From Macrothele yani (taxonomy: Eukaryota; Arthropoda; Arachnida; Araneae; Macrothelidae): a DNA stretch of 64,000 nucleotides. The notes under the pieces were generated by a model. It searched no databases. It saw only the letters and a program-made list of their open reading frames with translations, and was not told where the DNA came from. Position 1 is the first letter of the stretch. Every line of letters begins with the position of its first letter. The DNA lies in contig CM077027.1 of the NCBI GenBank assembly GCA_039090855.1, positions 104,879,187-104,943,186 on the forward strand. Reading direction: 5' to 3'. Below are positions 18,602-31,062 of this stretch, one piece after another. Position numbers and translations under genes: made by a program.

Positions 18602-21407
18602 CAGTGGCGGCTCGTGGTTGAAAAAATAGGTGAAGAGCTACAAGAGCAATATGAAAAGATATCTACTGTCTTCAATGAAAAACACTATATGTGGACTGAC
18701 CTATTTTTTGTATATTAGATAAATTCTTCCTTCTTTTAAAGCTGCAACTTTGTCGATTATGTCGTCATAGAATGGTTGTTTCTTCGTGAGCATCAATAAA
18801 ATATCTTTCTGAATAGAAATATTTGCCAAAGAAGGAAGTCTATCTTGAGAAATAGTGTTTCTTGAGTAAGTTTATATTCTTTTAAGGCAAGAAAAACGTC
18901 TTTCCACTGACACACTTGTAGATGGAATAGTTACAATGAGGGCAACGAATTTATAAGCTTCTGTAAAAATGTCTTTATCTTCATGAAGCACTCAAAGAAG
19001 TTCTTGAGTCGATATATTCCTTAATTTTTCGTTGGCATATACAAGACTTAGTTCATTTTTAAGGCGCTGGAGTTTAGTAAATATTTTTCCGTAAAAATGT
19101 TGTAGATTTTCAAAAGCGTGAGAGGGAGAGCTTGAATTAAATTGTTCGAATATGGTTGTGTCAGCTAGACAAACAAACTGAAGTTTTTCACAGTCTTGAA
19201 ATCTTATATCCATTTCCATAAGAATGTTGTCTAAAATTTCAAAATACAATTGTTTATAATTTTGAAATACTGTTTCTTGTGTAAGAGCAGCGTATTCCCG
19301 TTTAGATCTGCTTATTTCTGTAATTTTGCTAGCTTTTCCAAACAGTGTTTCAAATACTTCATCGTTCCTTTTATGACTCAAAATTTCACGAGTTTTTTTA
19401 ATTTGAATTACACAGTAGTTTATGCCTAGTGATTTTTTTCTGCTAAAATTTCGAATAATAGATCAGTGGGGCCAAACATTTCATTAAATACTATTGCCAA
19501 AAATGTAAATTCAAAAGTGTTCATATCGTTTAAAAACCCCTTGACAAGTTGAATTGATTTTTTGTCTGATTGCTCACTATTTGTCAGAAATTCGGATACT
19601 TCCTTCAATCTATCCCAATCTTCAGCAATTACACTTACTAACTTCGAAGTGGAGGAGTTTCTGCTATGGTTGGTATGCGTCTTGCGGTTGTAGATGTGAG
19701 TGTATAAGATCGCTTCACTGAGTGGTGAAAAACGAAAGAATTCCAGTGAGGCTTGCATAAAATATACGACACTTTGAAATTTTAGGAAAACTCTGCTGTA
19801 ATACAAGGTTCAAACGATGTGCTAAGCAATGAACAAAAACAGCTTCAGAAGCTTTATCCTTGATTTTTTCTGGAGCCCATTCAAGTGTCTAGACATTACA
19901 CTTGCCCCATCGTAACATTGTGCTATTAATTTGTGTTGATAATCGAATTGTTCCAAAATTTTGTCTAGCATTTTGTATAAAGCTTCTGACGTGTGATCTC
20001 CACTCACGTCGTGAAAGCCCAAAAATCGCTCAGCTAATACACCTTCCGAATCAACAAATCTTATTATGAAAGAGCACTGAGAAGTCTGATTTATGTCTGT
20101 GGTGTCATCTACTTGAATAGAAAAGCATTGAACTTCATTTATTTCATTTTTAACGTGATCGTTTATATATTCAGAAATACATTCAATTAATTCATTTTGA
20201 ATAGTTTTTGAGTAATCTGTGAAGACATTTTTTAACTTTTCGTATTGATTTTGTATTTCTAAAGGACTTCTTGATATCAACAATGAAAGTTTTTCCTTGA
20301 AATTTCCACGATTTATCGAGTACATTCTTTCGTCATGGCCACGGAATTCTAGTTCTTGTTTGCTCAAATATATTACTGCATCAATCACTGTCTGCAGGAA
20401 AAGTCTATTTAAACGAACGTTTTCGTTGAAATGCATTTTCAAAAGCCTAGCATTTTCCCTCAGGGCATCGGCAATAGTGTTGTGATTTTTTTGAAAATTC
20501 CTTAGCATTAACTCGCATTTCAGGTGTTCGCTAGAATCACCATGTTTATGAAGTGAGCATGTTATATTTAATAAATCTGAGAATCCGTCTTTATTCTACG
20601 CCGAATGTTTATTACTAAAAAGTAAGCAGGGCCAACAAAATAATTTTTGTAACACAGAAGTACTACAAAGCCATTTATATTCAGTAAACCAACAACTTTT
20701 AAAATTAATATTGTAAGATTTACCGCTCTTCCTGATTTCTTTTTTGGCAACACTTGTTAGTGAATCCGTCGGTCGTCCTTGAAGTAAAATGTCTCTTTAA
20801 TCTTCATCTTTCCACCGATTAAACGGAGTTTGTAATAAATTACAAACAATGTCGTTCACAGGATACATACTTTAATTAAAACTATCACTAACTGTTAAAC
20901 TGTACACGAAACTACAGTAACAGCTAAACTTTTTGACAAATAATCACAAAGCACGAAAACAAAATCCCTTTCGGAAAGCATGTACCACAACACCGCAAGG
21001 AAAAAGCCCTAGGGGAATGCAAGATACCCTGGGTAAACCGTCCCGTTTCACCGTGATCTCCTTGAAAGGTCACGATTCCATCTGCAGAGCTTCGGCGCCG
21101 AAAGCTAAAACACTTCACTTGCGCGCCAGATGGACGAGGTTGACGTCACGGTTACCATAGCAACTCGGTCGAAAGCTGCAGACTTCCAAGGATTTTCATT
21201 TCGGCTCTTCACTTGCACTGTTTTGCGTATGAGGACTTGTTTTGCGTATTGAACGCGCTATATGAATTGATATCTAATCAAAATTTTGAGTATTTTGTAA
21301 ACACAATAGAGACAAAAAAGAATAAATTATACAAATTACTGAATAAAACTTTAAAGCAAAATAGGTGAGGAGGCACTTCACCTACTTCACCTGAATAGCC
21401 GCCACTG
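18602..21407 (-). mobile_element. hAT transposon, 2.8 kb, perfect 8-bp target duplication
   Basis: Ends are CAGTGGCGGCT at the left and AGCCGCCACTG without the full match at the right. GTAGAAAG is duplicated exactly on both sides (18594-18601 and 21408-21415), as expected for hAT. A transposase of the DUF4371 type is encoded on the minus strand. The exact duplication suggests a fairly young insertion, although the transposase frame is already broken. Confidence 0.95.
18992..20800 (-). pseudogene. hAT transposase (DUF4371 type), broken
   Basis: Related to transposase-derived proteins with TTF-type zinc fingers such as ZMYM1. A zinc-finger remnant lies around 20,640 (FCWPCLLF in one frame). 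The longest open part (20508-19822, 228 residues) has FSIQVDDTTDINQTSQCSF, with an Asp in the position of the first catalytic residue, and AQCYDGASVMSRHLNGLQ. Just after it a frameshift moves the conserved VHCLAHRLNLVL into another frame (about 19,840-19,805). Further pieces lie at 19806-19426 (SKLVSVIAEDWDRLKEV) and 19381-18992 (C-terminal region). Confidence 0.88.
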
Positions 21408-21489
21408 GTAGAAAGTATGTTCCACAAAGTGTATTGAGGAACGAAAAGGCAGCGATCTTCTTGTTCTTTTCAGATGCACAACTTCGCCC

Positions 21490-22140
21490 TTAAGGGCTAA
21501 AATGCATGTGCTATCAAATTCAAAGTGTATCTATATTTTTTTATATCTATTCAATATCATTGCTTTAAAAATCCAGTGAAAACAATAATTTCTTTCTTTC
21601 GGTACATGATATATTTGTACAGTTTCTGCATCAAAAAATACGCAGGTTTCGCACCAAAGGATGTAAATGGATATTGCATTTTCCGCGATACCTATATTTT
21701 TAAAATTCGGATTAAAAACATTATGTTTACGTCGGAGAATATTTTGCATATCGTTTCTATTTTTTCGTAAGGAACGATTTGCCTAAAATACAGCGTTAAG
21801 TGTATAATTCTGTTTCCGACGTTTTTGCAGAAGTATCTACTCTCCTAAAGACACTACCGAAAAAATTACTTTTTCGGTCAGATGCATCTCACTACGAAAA
21901 TATTTTTTGCGAATTTATTTCCCAATAGGATACACAATTCGTCCTTTGGGATGCCCAATTTTAAAACTTAGATTTCTCGATGTCTCTCGTTTGAACAGTA
22001 CTGTTTGAAAAACTCTTAATATTGCATACAATTCACTTCGTGGTTTATTCTGCATATGCTTCTGAGTTTCCCATAATGCACGGTTCTGACGCTATGTTCC
22101 GTTAGTCTGCGTTTCTGTTTGCAACTGTATCTCCGCTTTT
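21490..22140 (-). repeat. Degenerate family B repeat
   Basis: On the minus strand TATCGCGGAAAATGCAATAT, CATTTACATCC and GATACATC-type modules resemble family B. TTCCGTTAGTCTGCG near 22,098 may be the worn GACGGACGGAC end. The match is weak and boundaries are approximate. Confidence 0.4.
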
Positions 22141-22149
22141 AAAAATATA

Positions 22150-22883
22150 ATTAAAACTATTTTTTACTGTACACCAGTCGCTACGGCCCTCTTGTTTACA
22201 TCAGCGAGCATAGTACAGTTTAAACGGGCATTGATCTTTCGCCCGTGCTTTGAAGTTGAAGGGTTTATTTATGCTGATGTGAATTCTCTCAACAAGTGAC
22301 AGTTTCCAATACATAATTAGAGAGATTTTCATTTTACACTACCATTGTACGATTTATAACACAAGAGTCTGCGCCCAGCTTTTCTGTCGAAAAGAACTTC
22401 GTCTATCAATATTTTATTTCGAATAATGCAAAACACCACAACAATATTTTCATTTTAATATTAATTGTGCCATTTTTGTCTTGCGTGCGTGTGTTATTAA
22501 AACACTTTTTCATTATTCAATATTGGATACACTGGTTTTTCTTCGCAATCAAGGTACGCATTTCTTTCTTTTCCTTCTACATGATGTCGAGACCTATGAT
22601 AGATTCATGCTTAGCAGTTCCTCTACGCTCTGCACTCACAACCTTTGGAATTGTTACCGTCCGACTCTTCATTCATAACTGCAACGTAGCATTACCCACG
22701 TGATCGACATCATAATCCGTATTGCTGGTACGATATTCAGCGCCATCTATAGATAAGTTGACCAAAATATTTTTGTTTCCTATATTGAATTTGTTTTTGG
22801 CGTCTGGTTGCTGCTGTCAGTTTGTTTTCGTCTCGTATAAGGTGTTTACATGATGGCGATATTTCTGCAGGGAAGCTGCTAAG
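22150..22883. other. Intergenic, nothing recognised
   Basis: AT-rich sequence; short frames only. Confidence 0.6.
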
Positions 22884-23099
22884 TTTTTTTATTTGGGTCT
22901 TTAACGACCACCGTGAGCAACATAATGGATTATGAGCAGTCGCCCGTTCCTATTTAGGTCCTTTGGTTCCAGGGAAGGGAGAGAGCCAGTAACGTAAGTC
23001 AAACAAAACATCCATGCCTCATTGGGATTCGAACCCCGATTCATCTAAGATGAATGGTCAGGAGCCAGTGCGTAGACCACTGCGCCACAGGTGTGGCGG
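22884..23099 (-). mobile_element. tRNA-derived SINE, family 1
   Basis: In minus orientation the head has CTGTGGCGCAGTGGTCTACGC and a B box GGGGTTCGAATCCC. The body has GGCTCTCTCCCTTCCCTGG and ACGGGCGACTGCTCATAA. The tail (TTTTTTTATTTGG on the plus strand) is at the left. No clear target duplication is visible. Confidence 0.9.
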
Positions 23100-23242
23100 A
23101 GCTGCCACTACAGTCATTGTTTTAGTCTGTTCTTTGATTATAGCTTCTGCAAATAAAATTTGTTTATGTTTTTGGAAAAGAGAAAACGGTTTCAACTCTA
23201 CCACATAGTGGTAGTGTTCCCTTGTTTTGGGCAGCATTATAC

Positions 23243-23264
23243 TAGAGAGAGAGAGAGAGAGAGA
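23243..23264. repeat. (GA)n microsatellite
   Basis: An uninterrupted GA run of about 22 bp. Confidence 0.9.
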
Positions 23265-23658
23265 TCCTCTTTCACGTCGCAGATTCCAATTTTCCAAGTG
23301 TTCATGTACTGAAATCTTAATATTTTTTTTAGTGCTTCCGGTGCATACACCAGATCCTATTTCTTGATTTCGTTCGATTGGTAACTTAGATACTCCTGCC
23401 TTATTTAATATAGTAATGTTTTCTTGATTTTGTTCATTTCAAGAAAATGAGTTATATTAGAATTCAAGGTATATCATTTCATTCCTAAAAAAAGACATCC
23501 CTTTTGATTAATTATGGATGGTCTCCCGCAATTTCTCGTATTCCCTGAATAAGATGTACTTGCAAACCATTTGACGTGAACAACAGAGTAATTTTTTACT
23601 ATTTCGGGGTTTAATTTCTTCATTTGAAATTTAACCAATTTATCACTTCAATATCGTA

Positions 23659-24152
23659 CAGGGTGATCAAAATGTCACGCAACCCAAAGTTTGAATTTGT
23701 ACACATTGTTGCAAAATCGTAATAATCGTTCTTTCCGCCACTAGATGTCACCACCATACTATTCCGAAGTATCGGAAACGCCGAGTTCACTGTGACATGT
23801 ACAGATTGTTCTTAGTGTAGCTTTGTCTCTTGTGGAGGTAAAATGTCTTTTTCCCAGTTGCTGCGCGTTTTCACGGATTTTTTTTTCCTTTGAGGGTATC
23901 TCAAATGAAATTTTGGAACAATAATCTTCACACCCTGGATGAGGTGATATCAAACCACCCTCAAGATATGTTTACATTCACGAACAAGTTGGCCACCCTC
24001 AAGTTATGTTTTAATGAGGTTCCTATTCCTCTTTTATTATAAAAGTGAGGTTATAACATGTAGTCGTAGATGTTTCATTTTTCGTATACCTGTAATTAAC
24101 CTCGAAACAGATATGCGTTATATTTGGGCTGCGTGAATTTTCGATTATCCTG
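23659..24152. mobile_element. mariner-type MITE, ~494 bp
   Basis: The left end CAGGGTGATCAAAATGTCAC, continuing GCAACCCAAA, is mirrored at the right (TTTGGGCTGCGTGAATTTTC then GATTATCCTG). TA flanks both sides (23657-23658 and 24153-24154). No transposase remains; a short frame at 23953-23759 shows no family motif. Confidence 0.78.
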
Positions 24153-24154
24153 TA

Positions 24155-25129
24155 TATACGCATTTCAACACTTCAATATTGTACATGTGCATGTACATAA
24201 AAAGTGAAATCTACTTTTTTATGTTCTACTTGTTCGATTTGAAAAATTTCATTTTCCTTGGATATTTAGCTACGAGAAATGTTTTGTGCCTAATTTGTGA
24301 TATTTCCTAATGCACATTTCTGTTGCTAGTGGGCGTAGATATATCTTGTTGTGGATGATTCACTGATTCTGGAAATCTGGTTGATTTCTCTCTCCCATCC
24401 CCCTTTTTTTAGTAATTCCTTCTATTTACTGTAAAGGGCACTGTGCATATTGTGCCTCTTATATTATGCGCCGTTTCTACGTTAGGGCCATAAATGCATT
24501 CTTTGTTTCACATATGTTTTGGTTTTTCTAAACAGTTTGCTCCGAAAAGTTTTTTTTTTTTGTGTCAGAAAACATTCAAGAGATGTGCGTATTACTTTCA
24601 GCAATTCGGCGTCAACCACTTGTTTCCCGAAATTTCATCTTACGCTGTCATGTAAAAAAAAAAAAAAAAAAAAAAATGTGCAAAAATCGCAGGATTCTTT
24701 GACTTATTATTTGTCACTTCCTTCCTTAATTGGAAATGATTGGGTCTTGGAATCGTTAAGGTAGAGGCCAAAGCTTAGTGTCGTACAGTCACACTTCTGC
24801 CACGCATGCAATCTGACAACCCGAACTTCTGGTAGTTTATTCTAAACATTATTCCAATTTTTTTTTTGAACCATGGAAATTGCAAATAACTCTGGTGTGA
24901 ACACTGACAAGAAAGACCTAACACTTCATTTCCGAAATAGAAAGTGCAGTTCAACCACAAGTTGGAAAATTATCGTATTTTTTGGATTTTAAGTCGTTAA
25001 AAAGTATAAGTCGAATGGGTTAAATTTCTCAATTTCCTTATCTTCATTCATAGATACACAATATTATGAAAGTATTTGGACAATACCAATTATTTCCATA
25101 AGTGCAAAAGAACAGTTGCGCAGGAAGAT
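24155..25129. other. Intergenic, nothing recognised
   Basis: Contains a ~23-nt A run at 24655-24677 and T runs, but no gene or bounded repeat. Confidence 0.6.
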
Positions 25130-25136
25130 CCGCTAT

Positions 25137-25299
25137 GAGTGGGGAGGTACTTGCTTAAAGCTGAGATGTTCTGTCGTGTTATCAGTAACCTTGAAGCAGA
25201 TATGCCGCATGTATGTGAACTTTCCGAGTTCCATCGTGGTCTGGTCATAGGATGTCATTTGAGTAACATCTTCATACAGATAATTGTGAGTGGGGAGGT
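25137..25299. repeat. ~151-bp tandem repeat unit, left of the RTE insertion
   Basis: GTGGGGAGGTACTTGCTTAA to GTGAGTGGGGAGGT. It is one full unit of the array that resumes at 28234. GAGGT at 25295-25299 recurs at 28234-28238 as the likely target duplication of RTE copy 2. Confidence 0.85.
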
Positions 25300-28233
25300 C
25301 ATCATCATCATCATCATTGTCAACCATTATCAATCCACTGCTGGACGAAGGTCTCCCCAAGTTTCCTCCACAACGGTCTGTCTTGTGCCAGTCTCCTCCA
25401 TGTCACTCCCGCATACTTTCGAATTTCATCCACCCATCTTCCATGTGGTCTTCTTCTGGGTCTTTTCTTGTCCCTTGGAATCCAATCTAAAATTTCGGCT
25501 GTCCATCGATGGTCTGTTCTTCTGGCAGTATGTCCAGCCCATTGCCATTTCAGGGATTTAACTCTGATCATGATGTCTTCCACTCTTGTCATTTTTCGGA
25601 TCCACGTGTTCCTCTTCTTATCTCTCCTGGTTACACCAAGCATGCACCTCTCCATGCTACTTTGAGTTGTCTGCAGCCTTCGTATGTCTCTTTTAGCTAA
25701 GGTCCACGTCTCTGCACCATACGTAAACACTGGAAGGATGCATTGATCAAACACTTTTCTTTTAAGACATAATGGCATATTGCTCTTGAAAATTATGTTG
25801 TTTCTTCCAAAAGCTCTCCAGGCAAGTTTTGTACGCCGATTAATTTCTTCATCAATGTGACCCTCACTTGATATCTGCTGTCCAAGATAAACATACGTAT
25901 CTGTTATCTCCAGTTTTTCTCCATCAATCGATAAATCTTCATTTCTTGTAAAAGCATTGAACATCACTTTTGTCTTCTGAAAGTTCATTTTTAATCCCAC
26001 TTCTTTACTCTTGTCAGCAAGTTCCTGCATCATACTCTGTAGCTCTGATGGGGTAGTTGCAAAAATGACTATGTCATCAGCAAAACGAAGGTGGGTTAGA
26101 TAATCTCCATTAATCTTTATGCCTTTGTTTTCCCAGTTCAGTGATTGAAAGACATTTTCCAATGTGGCATTAAAGAGCTTCGGAGATATGGTGTCACCTT
26201 GTCTCACTCCTTTTCCAATTTTTATGTGTGTTGTATTTTCAAATAGCAGAATCTTTGCACTTGCATTTTCATAGATGTTATTAATAATATTAATGTATGC
26301 ATCTTCAATACCGCAGGATTTCAGAGCCATTGCAACTGCTGATGGTTTCACCGAATCAAAGGCTTTTTCATAATCGATAAAAGCCATGCACAATGGAAGT
26401 TCATATTCCCTCGCTCTTTCAATTAGTTCTCTCAGTACGTGGATATGATCTATTGTGCTGTAGCCACTCCTGAATCCAGCTTGTTCTCTCGGTTGAGCCA
26501 TGTCCAGTGTTACCTTCAAGCGGTGTGAAAGAACTTTAGTGAAGATTTTATAAACCACTGATAGGAGGCTGATAGGTCTGTAGTTCTTGAGATCCTCAAT
26601 GTCACCTTTTTTATGTAGCAAGATCATTGTAGCGTTGTTCCAATCCTCAGGAATTTTCCCTTTATTAAGGCATCGAGTGAAAATTTCGGCGAGTACTGTT
26701 TCGATTTCTCCACTTGCTTCTTGTATGATGTCTACAGTAATTTCATCTTCTCCTGGAGCTTTTCCCCGCTTCATGTTCTTGATTGCATGTGCAACTTCTG
26801 CTGGAAGGACTGGAAGAACTCTGGTACCTTTCATGATGCCTGGAGTACATGTATCATCCCTTTCATATAATTTGGAGTAGAAATCTTTCACTCTTGTCAA
26901 AATTTCGCCTCTATTTCTTGTTACAGAACCATCTTCTTTTCTCAGTGCCATAATCTGTTTTTTTCCCTTACTGAGATGTCCCTTTGCTATCTTTAGGCTT
27001 TGGTTGTTTTCAATTGCTTTCCTTACTAGTTCACATTTGAATTTCCTTACGTCTTCAGTGATACTTTTTCGTATTGTCTTGCATAGCTCTATATATTCCA
27101 CTTTGGAAGTCACATCTTCTTTAGTTGTCCTCATCTCTCTTCTTTTTTGCATCAACATTTTGGTTTTTCCTGATAATTTGTTCACATGCAATTTGTTCTT
27201 AGACCCAGCTAATTTTGTTGCTGTTTCCATAAGAGCTTTGGTTACTTTTCTGTTAACTTCAGAAATATCCACTTCTTCCGATGTTAGGCCTTCTAAAGCA
27301 GAGAATCTGTTCTTCAGTTCCAATTTGAAGGTATTATGGTGTTTTTTAAGGTTGGTTATGTCAATACATTTTGTTTGTCTTATGAGCTTGCTACTTTCGA
27401 GTTTAGTGTTGAGGTGCATCTTACATCTCACCAATCTATGGTCACTGCCTGTGTTGAACTTGTTTAGCACACTGCAGTCTTCTATGACGAATTTTTTGTT
27501 ACACATAATAAAATCAATTTCACTTGTCGTCCCATTTGGATGTCTCCATGTCCATTTCCTGTGTGGCTTTTTCTTGAAAAAGGAGTTCAAGATGAAAAAC
27601 CCTTCTGCCTCTGCAAACTCTACGAGAGTATTTCCACGCTGGTTTCTGTTGCCGTGACCGAATTTACCTACTGAAGTTTCATTCTGTTGCCGTTGCCCTA
27701 TTTTTGGCATTGAAATCTCCCATAATTATCTTCAAGTGCTGCTTACCTTTATTATTTAGATCACGAATTTCCTCATAAAATTCTTCAATTTCTTCTTCAG
27801 CATGACTTGTGGTGGGTGCATAAGTTTGAATAATCTGAGCCTGGTATCTTCTCGATAGTTGGATAACGAGTCGTGCAGCTCTGTCAGAGGAACTTTCAAC
27901 TTCCACAACTTTATCCTTCAGTTTCTTTTTTATTATAAATCCAACACCACTAGTTCTGCCAGTATCTGTCCCACGATAGTAGAAGAGATGTCCACTTTTC
28001 AGTTCAATGAGATCTTCTCCTTTTCTCCTTACCTCATTTAGCCCGACAATGTCCTACTTGATCCTTTGTAGTTCCTCTTCCAATTCAAGAAGCCTTGAAT
28101 CAGAAGATAGGGAGCGTCCGTTATACGTAGCCAAGGTCAGCATCAGATGGCAGCCTAGTCCGGTCCTCCGGGGATTCTTAGCTCCCTCTGCCTTCATGTC
28201 GCACTGGCCGCTGCCTTGACCAGGTACATTCCA
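25300..28233 (-). mobile_element. RTE-clade LINE, near full length (copy 2), 2.9 kb
   Basis: The 3' end is a CAT/ATG microsatellite (25300-25317), normal for RTE elements. The coding region runs to an ATG at 28197. It is flanked by GAGGT on both sides and is inserted in a ~151-bp tandem array. It is the most complete of five copies in the window. Confidence 0.92.
25320..28197 (-). pseudogene. RTE endonuclease-reverse transcriptase, nearly intact
   Basis: A non-LTR retrotransposon polyprotein. The N-terminal APE-type endonuclease shows ATYNGRSLSSD, VGLNEVR, TYAPTTSH and MGDFNAK. One in-frame TAG lies just before DIVGLNEVR (about 28,051) and one frameshift near 27,700 just after MGDFNAK. From 27710 a 796-residue frame is fully open. 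It holds LHKKGDIEDLKNYRPISLL, EQAGFRSGYSTIDHI, AFIDYEKAFDSV (about residue 440), GVRQGDTISPKLFN, LRFADDIVIF (about residue 543, catalytic Asp pair kept), VGLKMNFQKTKVMF and YVYLGQQIS. The C-terminus has WQWAGHTARR and RPRRRPHGRW. The reverse transcriptase could be functional; the endonuclease as read is not. Confidence 0.93.
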
Positions 28234-28690
28234 GAGGTACTTGTATATAACTGAGATGTTCTGTCGTGTTATCCGTAACTTTGAAGCGGATATGCCTCGT
28301 GAACGTGAACTTTTCGAGTTCTGGCGTGGGCTGGTCATAGGATGTCATTTGAGTAACATCTTCATACAGATAATTGTGTGTGGGGAGGTACTTGTATAAA
28401 GCTGAGATGTTCCGTCGTGTTATCAATAACTTTGAAGCGGATATGCCGCGTGGACGTGAACATTCCGAGTTCCAGCGTGAGCTGGTCATAGGATGTCATT
28501 TGAGTAACATCTTCATACAGATAATTGTGAGTGGGGAAATATAAAGCTGAGATGTTCTGACGTGTTATCAGTAACTTTGAAGCAGATATGCCGCGTGTAT
28601 GTGAACTTTTCGATTTCCAGCTTTTGCTGGTCATAGGATGTCATTTTAATAACATCTTCATACAGATAATTGTGAGTGGGGAGGTTCAAG
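28234..28690. repeat. ~151-bp tandem array, right of the RTE insertion
   Basis: Three units with period 145-151 bp share AAGCTGAGATGTTCTG, CGTGTTATCAGTAAC, TTTGAAGCGGATATGCCGCG, CTGGTCATAGGATGTCATTT and CAGATAATTGTGAGTGGGG. A plus-strand frame reads MPRVCELFDFQ and VIGCH, which resembles the start of Tc1-type transposases (MPRxRELSxFxRG). The resemblance is suggestive only. Confidence 0.85.
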
Positions 28691-28800
28691 ACATCTCGTT
28701 CCAACAAGACGGTGCTACCTCACACAAGTCTCTCAATGTGAGGGAAGTTCTTGATAAGGTGTTTCCGGGGAGATGGATTGCCCTAGGTGAGGCAACCACT
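28690..28800 (+). pseudogene. mariner-like transposase fragment
   Basis: It reads ISFQQDGATSHKSLNVREV then FPGRWIALG. This is the second-Asp box (FQQDGAxxH) and the following FPxRWIG stretch of the mariner-like family also present at 1.4 and 56.5 kb. It directly abuts the 151-bp array, and nothing else of that transposase is present. Confidence 0.8.
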
Positions 28801-29756
28801 ATTTTTTTCTGATGGAGACATGTAAAAGATATTGTGTAGTCCATTCCAGTGAAGGATAGCATATTTGTACCATGCTGCCTGATATTCTTGAACGCACTTG
28901 AAATGAACTGAAATATTGTTGTTTGCGCAACTTCAGGCGCTTACACAGAAATTTATTAATTCGGAAAATCTCCCATCTGTGTGTAGCATACAATAAAATA
29001 CAGATATACGCCTTACTTTACGTGTAATTAATTTTTCCTTTTTTTATGTACATCCTGGACATAATGTGAAAAAATTCTAGCGAAGACATTTTGATATATT
29101 CTTCGAATATTTACAATCATTATCATTTATGGAGATTTATTTTTATGCACATATGGGGAATGGGGAAACTAAATCATTGCTGCTTCGCATGCACAATTTT
29201 ATTTGGTTCAAGAGCGTCTTGCTCTGTTTCGGTGGCGGCTCTTTGTCGTTTCTTCTTCCATAGCCCCATTAACGACCTTCAAGAAATTTTTTCTTGTCCT
29301 TATTGTCCAGCGTTATCGCCATTATCGTGTTGCTTCTAGTTAAACCGAGTTATTATGTGTGCTGTGCTTTATGTTTATGGTATTACAACTTTTGAAACGA
29401 TGCAACGACTTCTTATTACCTCGTGTGCAAGTGGTGCTTGGAAACACTATGGCATCCAGAAATTAAGTTTATATTTGGATTTTGGGCATCGAAGTTAGAA
29501 AGGAAAGGAATGTGTCAATATCTCCTCCAGAGTTTTTAACACAAAACTTGAGAGAAATGACATAAAACTCCCAATTTGAACAATTCTTTATTAATACAAA
29601 AATTAAACCCCGGCAAATTCTTTTTTGATAACCTAAAAGGCCATTTATGCGGCGTTATTCCCTTAATGGCAAAATTTCTTAGCATAGAGGAATAAAGCAA
29701 AATGTCGATATATTAATTTTTTTTTTAAATTTGAAGTACACATACGGGCCACTGAA
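28801..29756. other. Intergenic, nothing recognised
   Basis: No supported feature. Confidence 0.6.
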
Positions 29757-29759
29757 TTA

Positions 29760-31059
29760 CAGACGGTGAGTTGAAAGTTTTGCAATATTTGGATCACTTT
29801 TTGTCTTCATACGTACCTTTACGACGAAAGCTGACTAGCATTCAAAGTATAGGCCATCGCGTTGCGTTGCCTTTAGCCATCTGTCTGCCAACTCTTCGAT
29901 TCCGCGGCGATACCAGTTCTTGTCCTTCGAGGCGAAAAACTCCTTCACCCCAAGTGCCATCTTTTCCTGGTTGTTGAAGTGCCGCCCGCGAAGGAAGTAG
30001 GCCATGGACAGGAACAAGTAATTATCCGACGGGTAACATTCCGGACTATAAGATGGGTGTGGCATCAATTCGATGCCCCCAAGTTTCTGGAGTTTTACCC
30101 TGGTCGTTCGCGCGGTATGAGGCCGAGGGTTGTCCTGCTCTAGGAGAGCACGCTTTCTGTTCACCACTGCCGGGAACTTCTCCTCCAAAACGGCATAAAT
30201 CCGCTCCAGCTGTTTAGAGTAGAGGTTGGCGTTGATGGTCCGACCGTCTGGAACAAATTCGTAATGGATTATCCCCTCGAAAATCCACCAGACTCACAGC
30301 ATCACCTTGTGCTCGAAGCGCCCACGTTTGGCAACGGGTTCAGGAAGCTGGCCCGGGTTCAACCACTGCCGTTGTGTGTTAGGATTACGGAAATAGACCC
30401 GCTTTTCATAGCACGTGACAATTCTCTGAATGAAACGCACATCGCGAAGGTTTTCTAGGAGTTTTGTGCACACTTCCACTCGACGGTTTGCTTGAGCTGG
30501 CGCCAATTCGTGAGGGGCAATGCGGCAGCTCCTGTAGACCTTACCGAGGTCCTGAAGGTGATGAACTACGCTGGTCTATGATATGCCCAGCTCGCCCAGA
30601 TAATCTCCGCGTGCTGGTTGTCGGATGCGACTCTACGGCCTGGCGCACGACCTCCGAATCCACGGTTCGCGGCCTGCCTGACCTTTTCTGATCGTAAAGG
30701 TTCCTGTCACCTGAGCGAAATTTCTTGAACCATCTGGTTGAGGTGCTTGTGGTCCACGGAACCTTCCCCTTTCGTATGACAAACGTTTCGTGTTGCTTGG
30801 GCAGCGTTATGGCCGATTTCAAACTCGTAAAGCCAAAATTTTCCTAATTAGCCGGTTGTGGCTGTTCATCTTTTAGGGGTCCCAACCACCGACAGAATGG
30901 CGACAAGCGATGCTGTTCACAGCAACGACTACCACTTTATACTTTATATCCATTACGACTGACTGCAGTGCGCGACTTGAAGTAGTTTAAACGCGTGACA
31001 TACCCTCCGCAGCACATGCGTTTATTACAAATATTGCAAAATTTTCGACTCACGCTCTG
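29760..31059 (-). mobile_element. mariner transposon, 1.3 kb
   Basis: The ends CAGACGGTGAGTTGAAAGTT and its worn inverse (AATTTTCGACTCACGCTCTG) enclose a mariner transposase on the minus strand. TTA is found on both flanks (29757-29759 and 31060-31062). The length is typical of mariner. Confidence 0.88.
29835..30822 (-). pseudogene. mariner transposase, inactive
   Basis: N-terminal part (30822-30541): WFKKFRSGDRNLYDQKRSGR, the linker region after the helix-turn-helix. The catalytic part runs in one frame from 30506 to 29835 with one in-frame TGA near 30,291. It has VTCYEKRVYF, where TxDEKW is usual, so the first catalytic Asp is Tyr. It also has LEQDNPRPHTA (second Asp) and YSPECYPSDNYLF (third Asp, mariner DD34D spacing), then FFASKDKNWYRRGIEELADR. 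A frameshift near 30,520 separates the two parts. Confidence 0.9.
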
Positions 31060-31062
31060 TTA

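Noticed and set aside
27004..27657. 217-residue plus-strand ORF
   Set aside because: It lies wholly antisense to the RTE reverse transcriptase frame and has no family motif.
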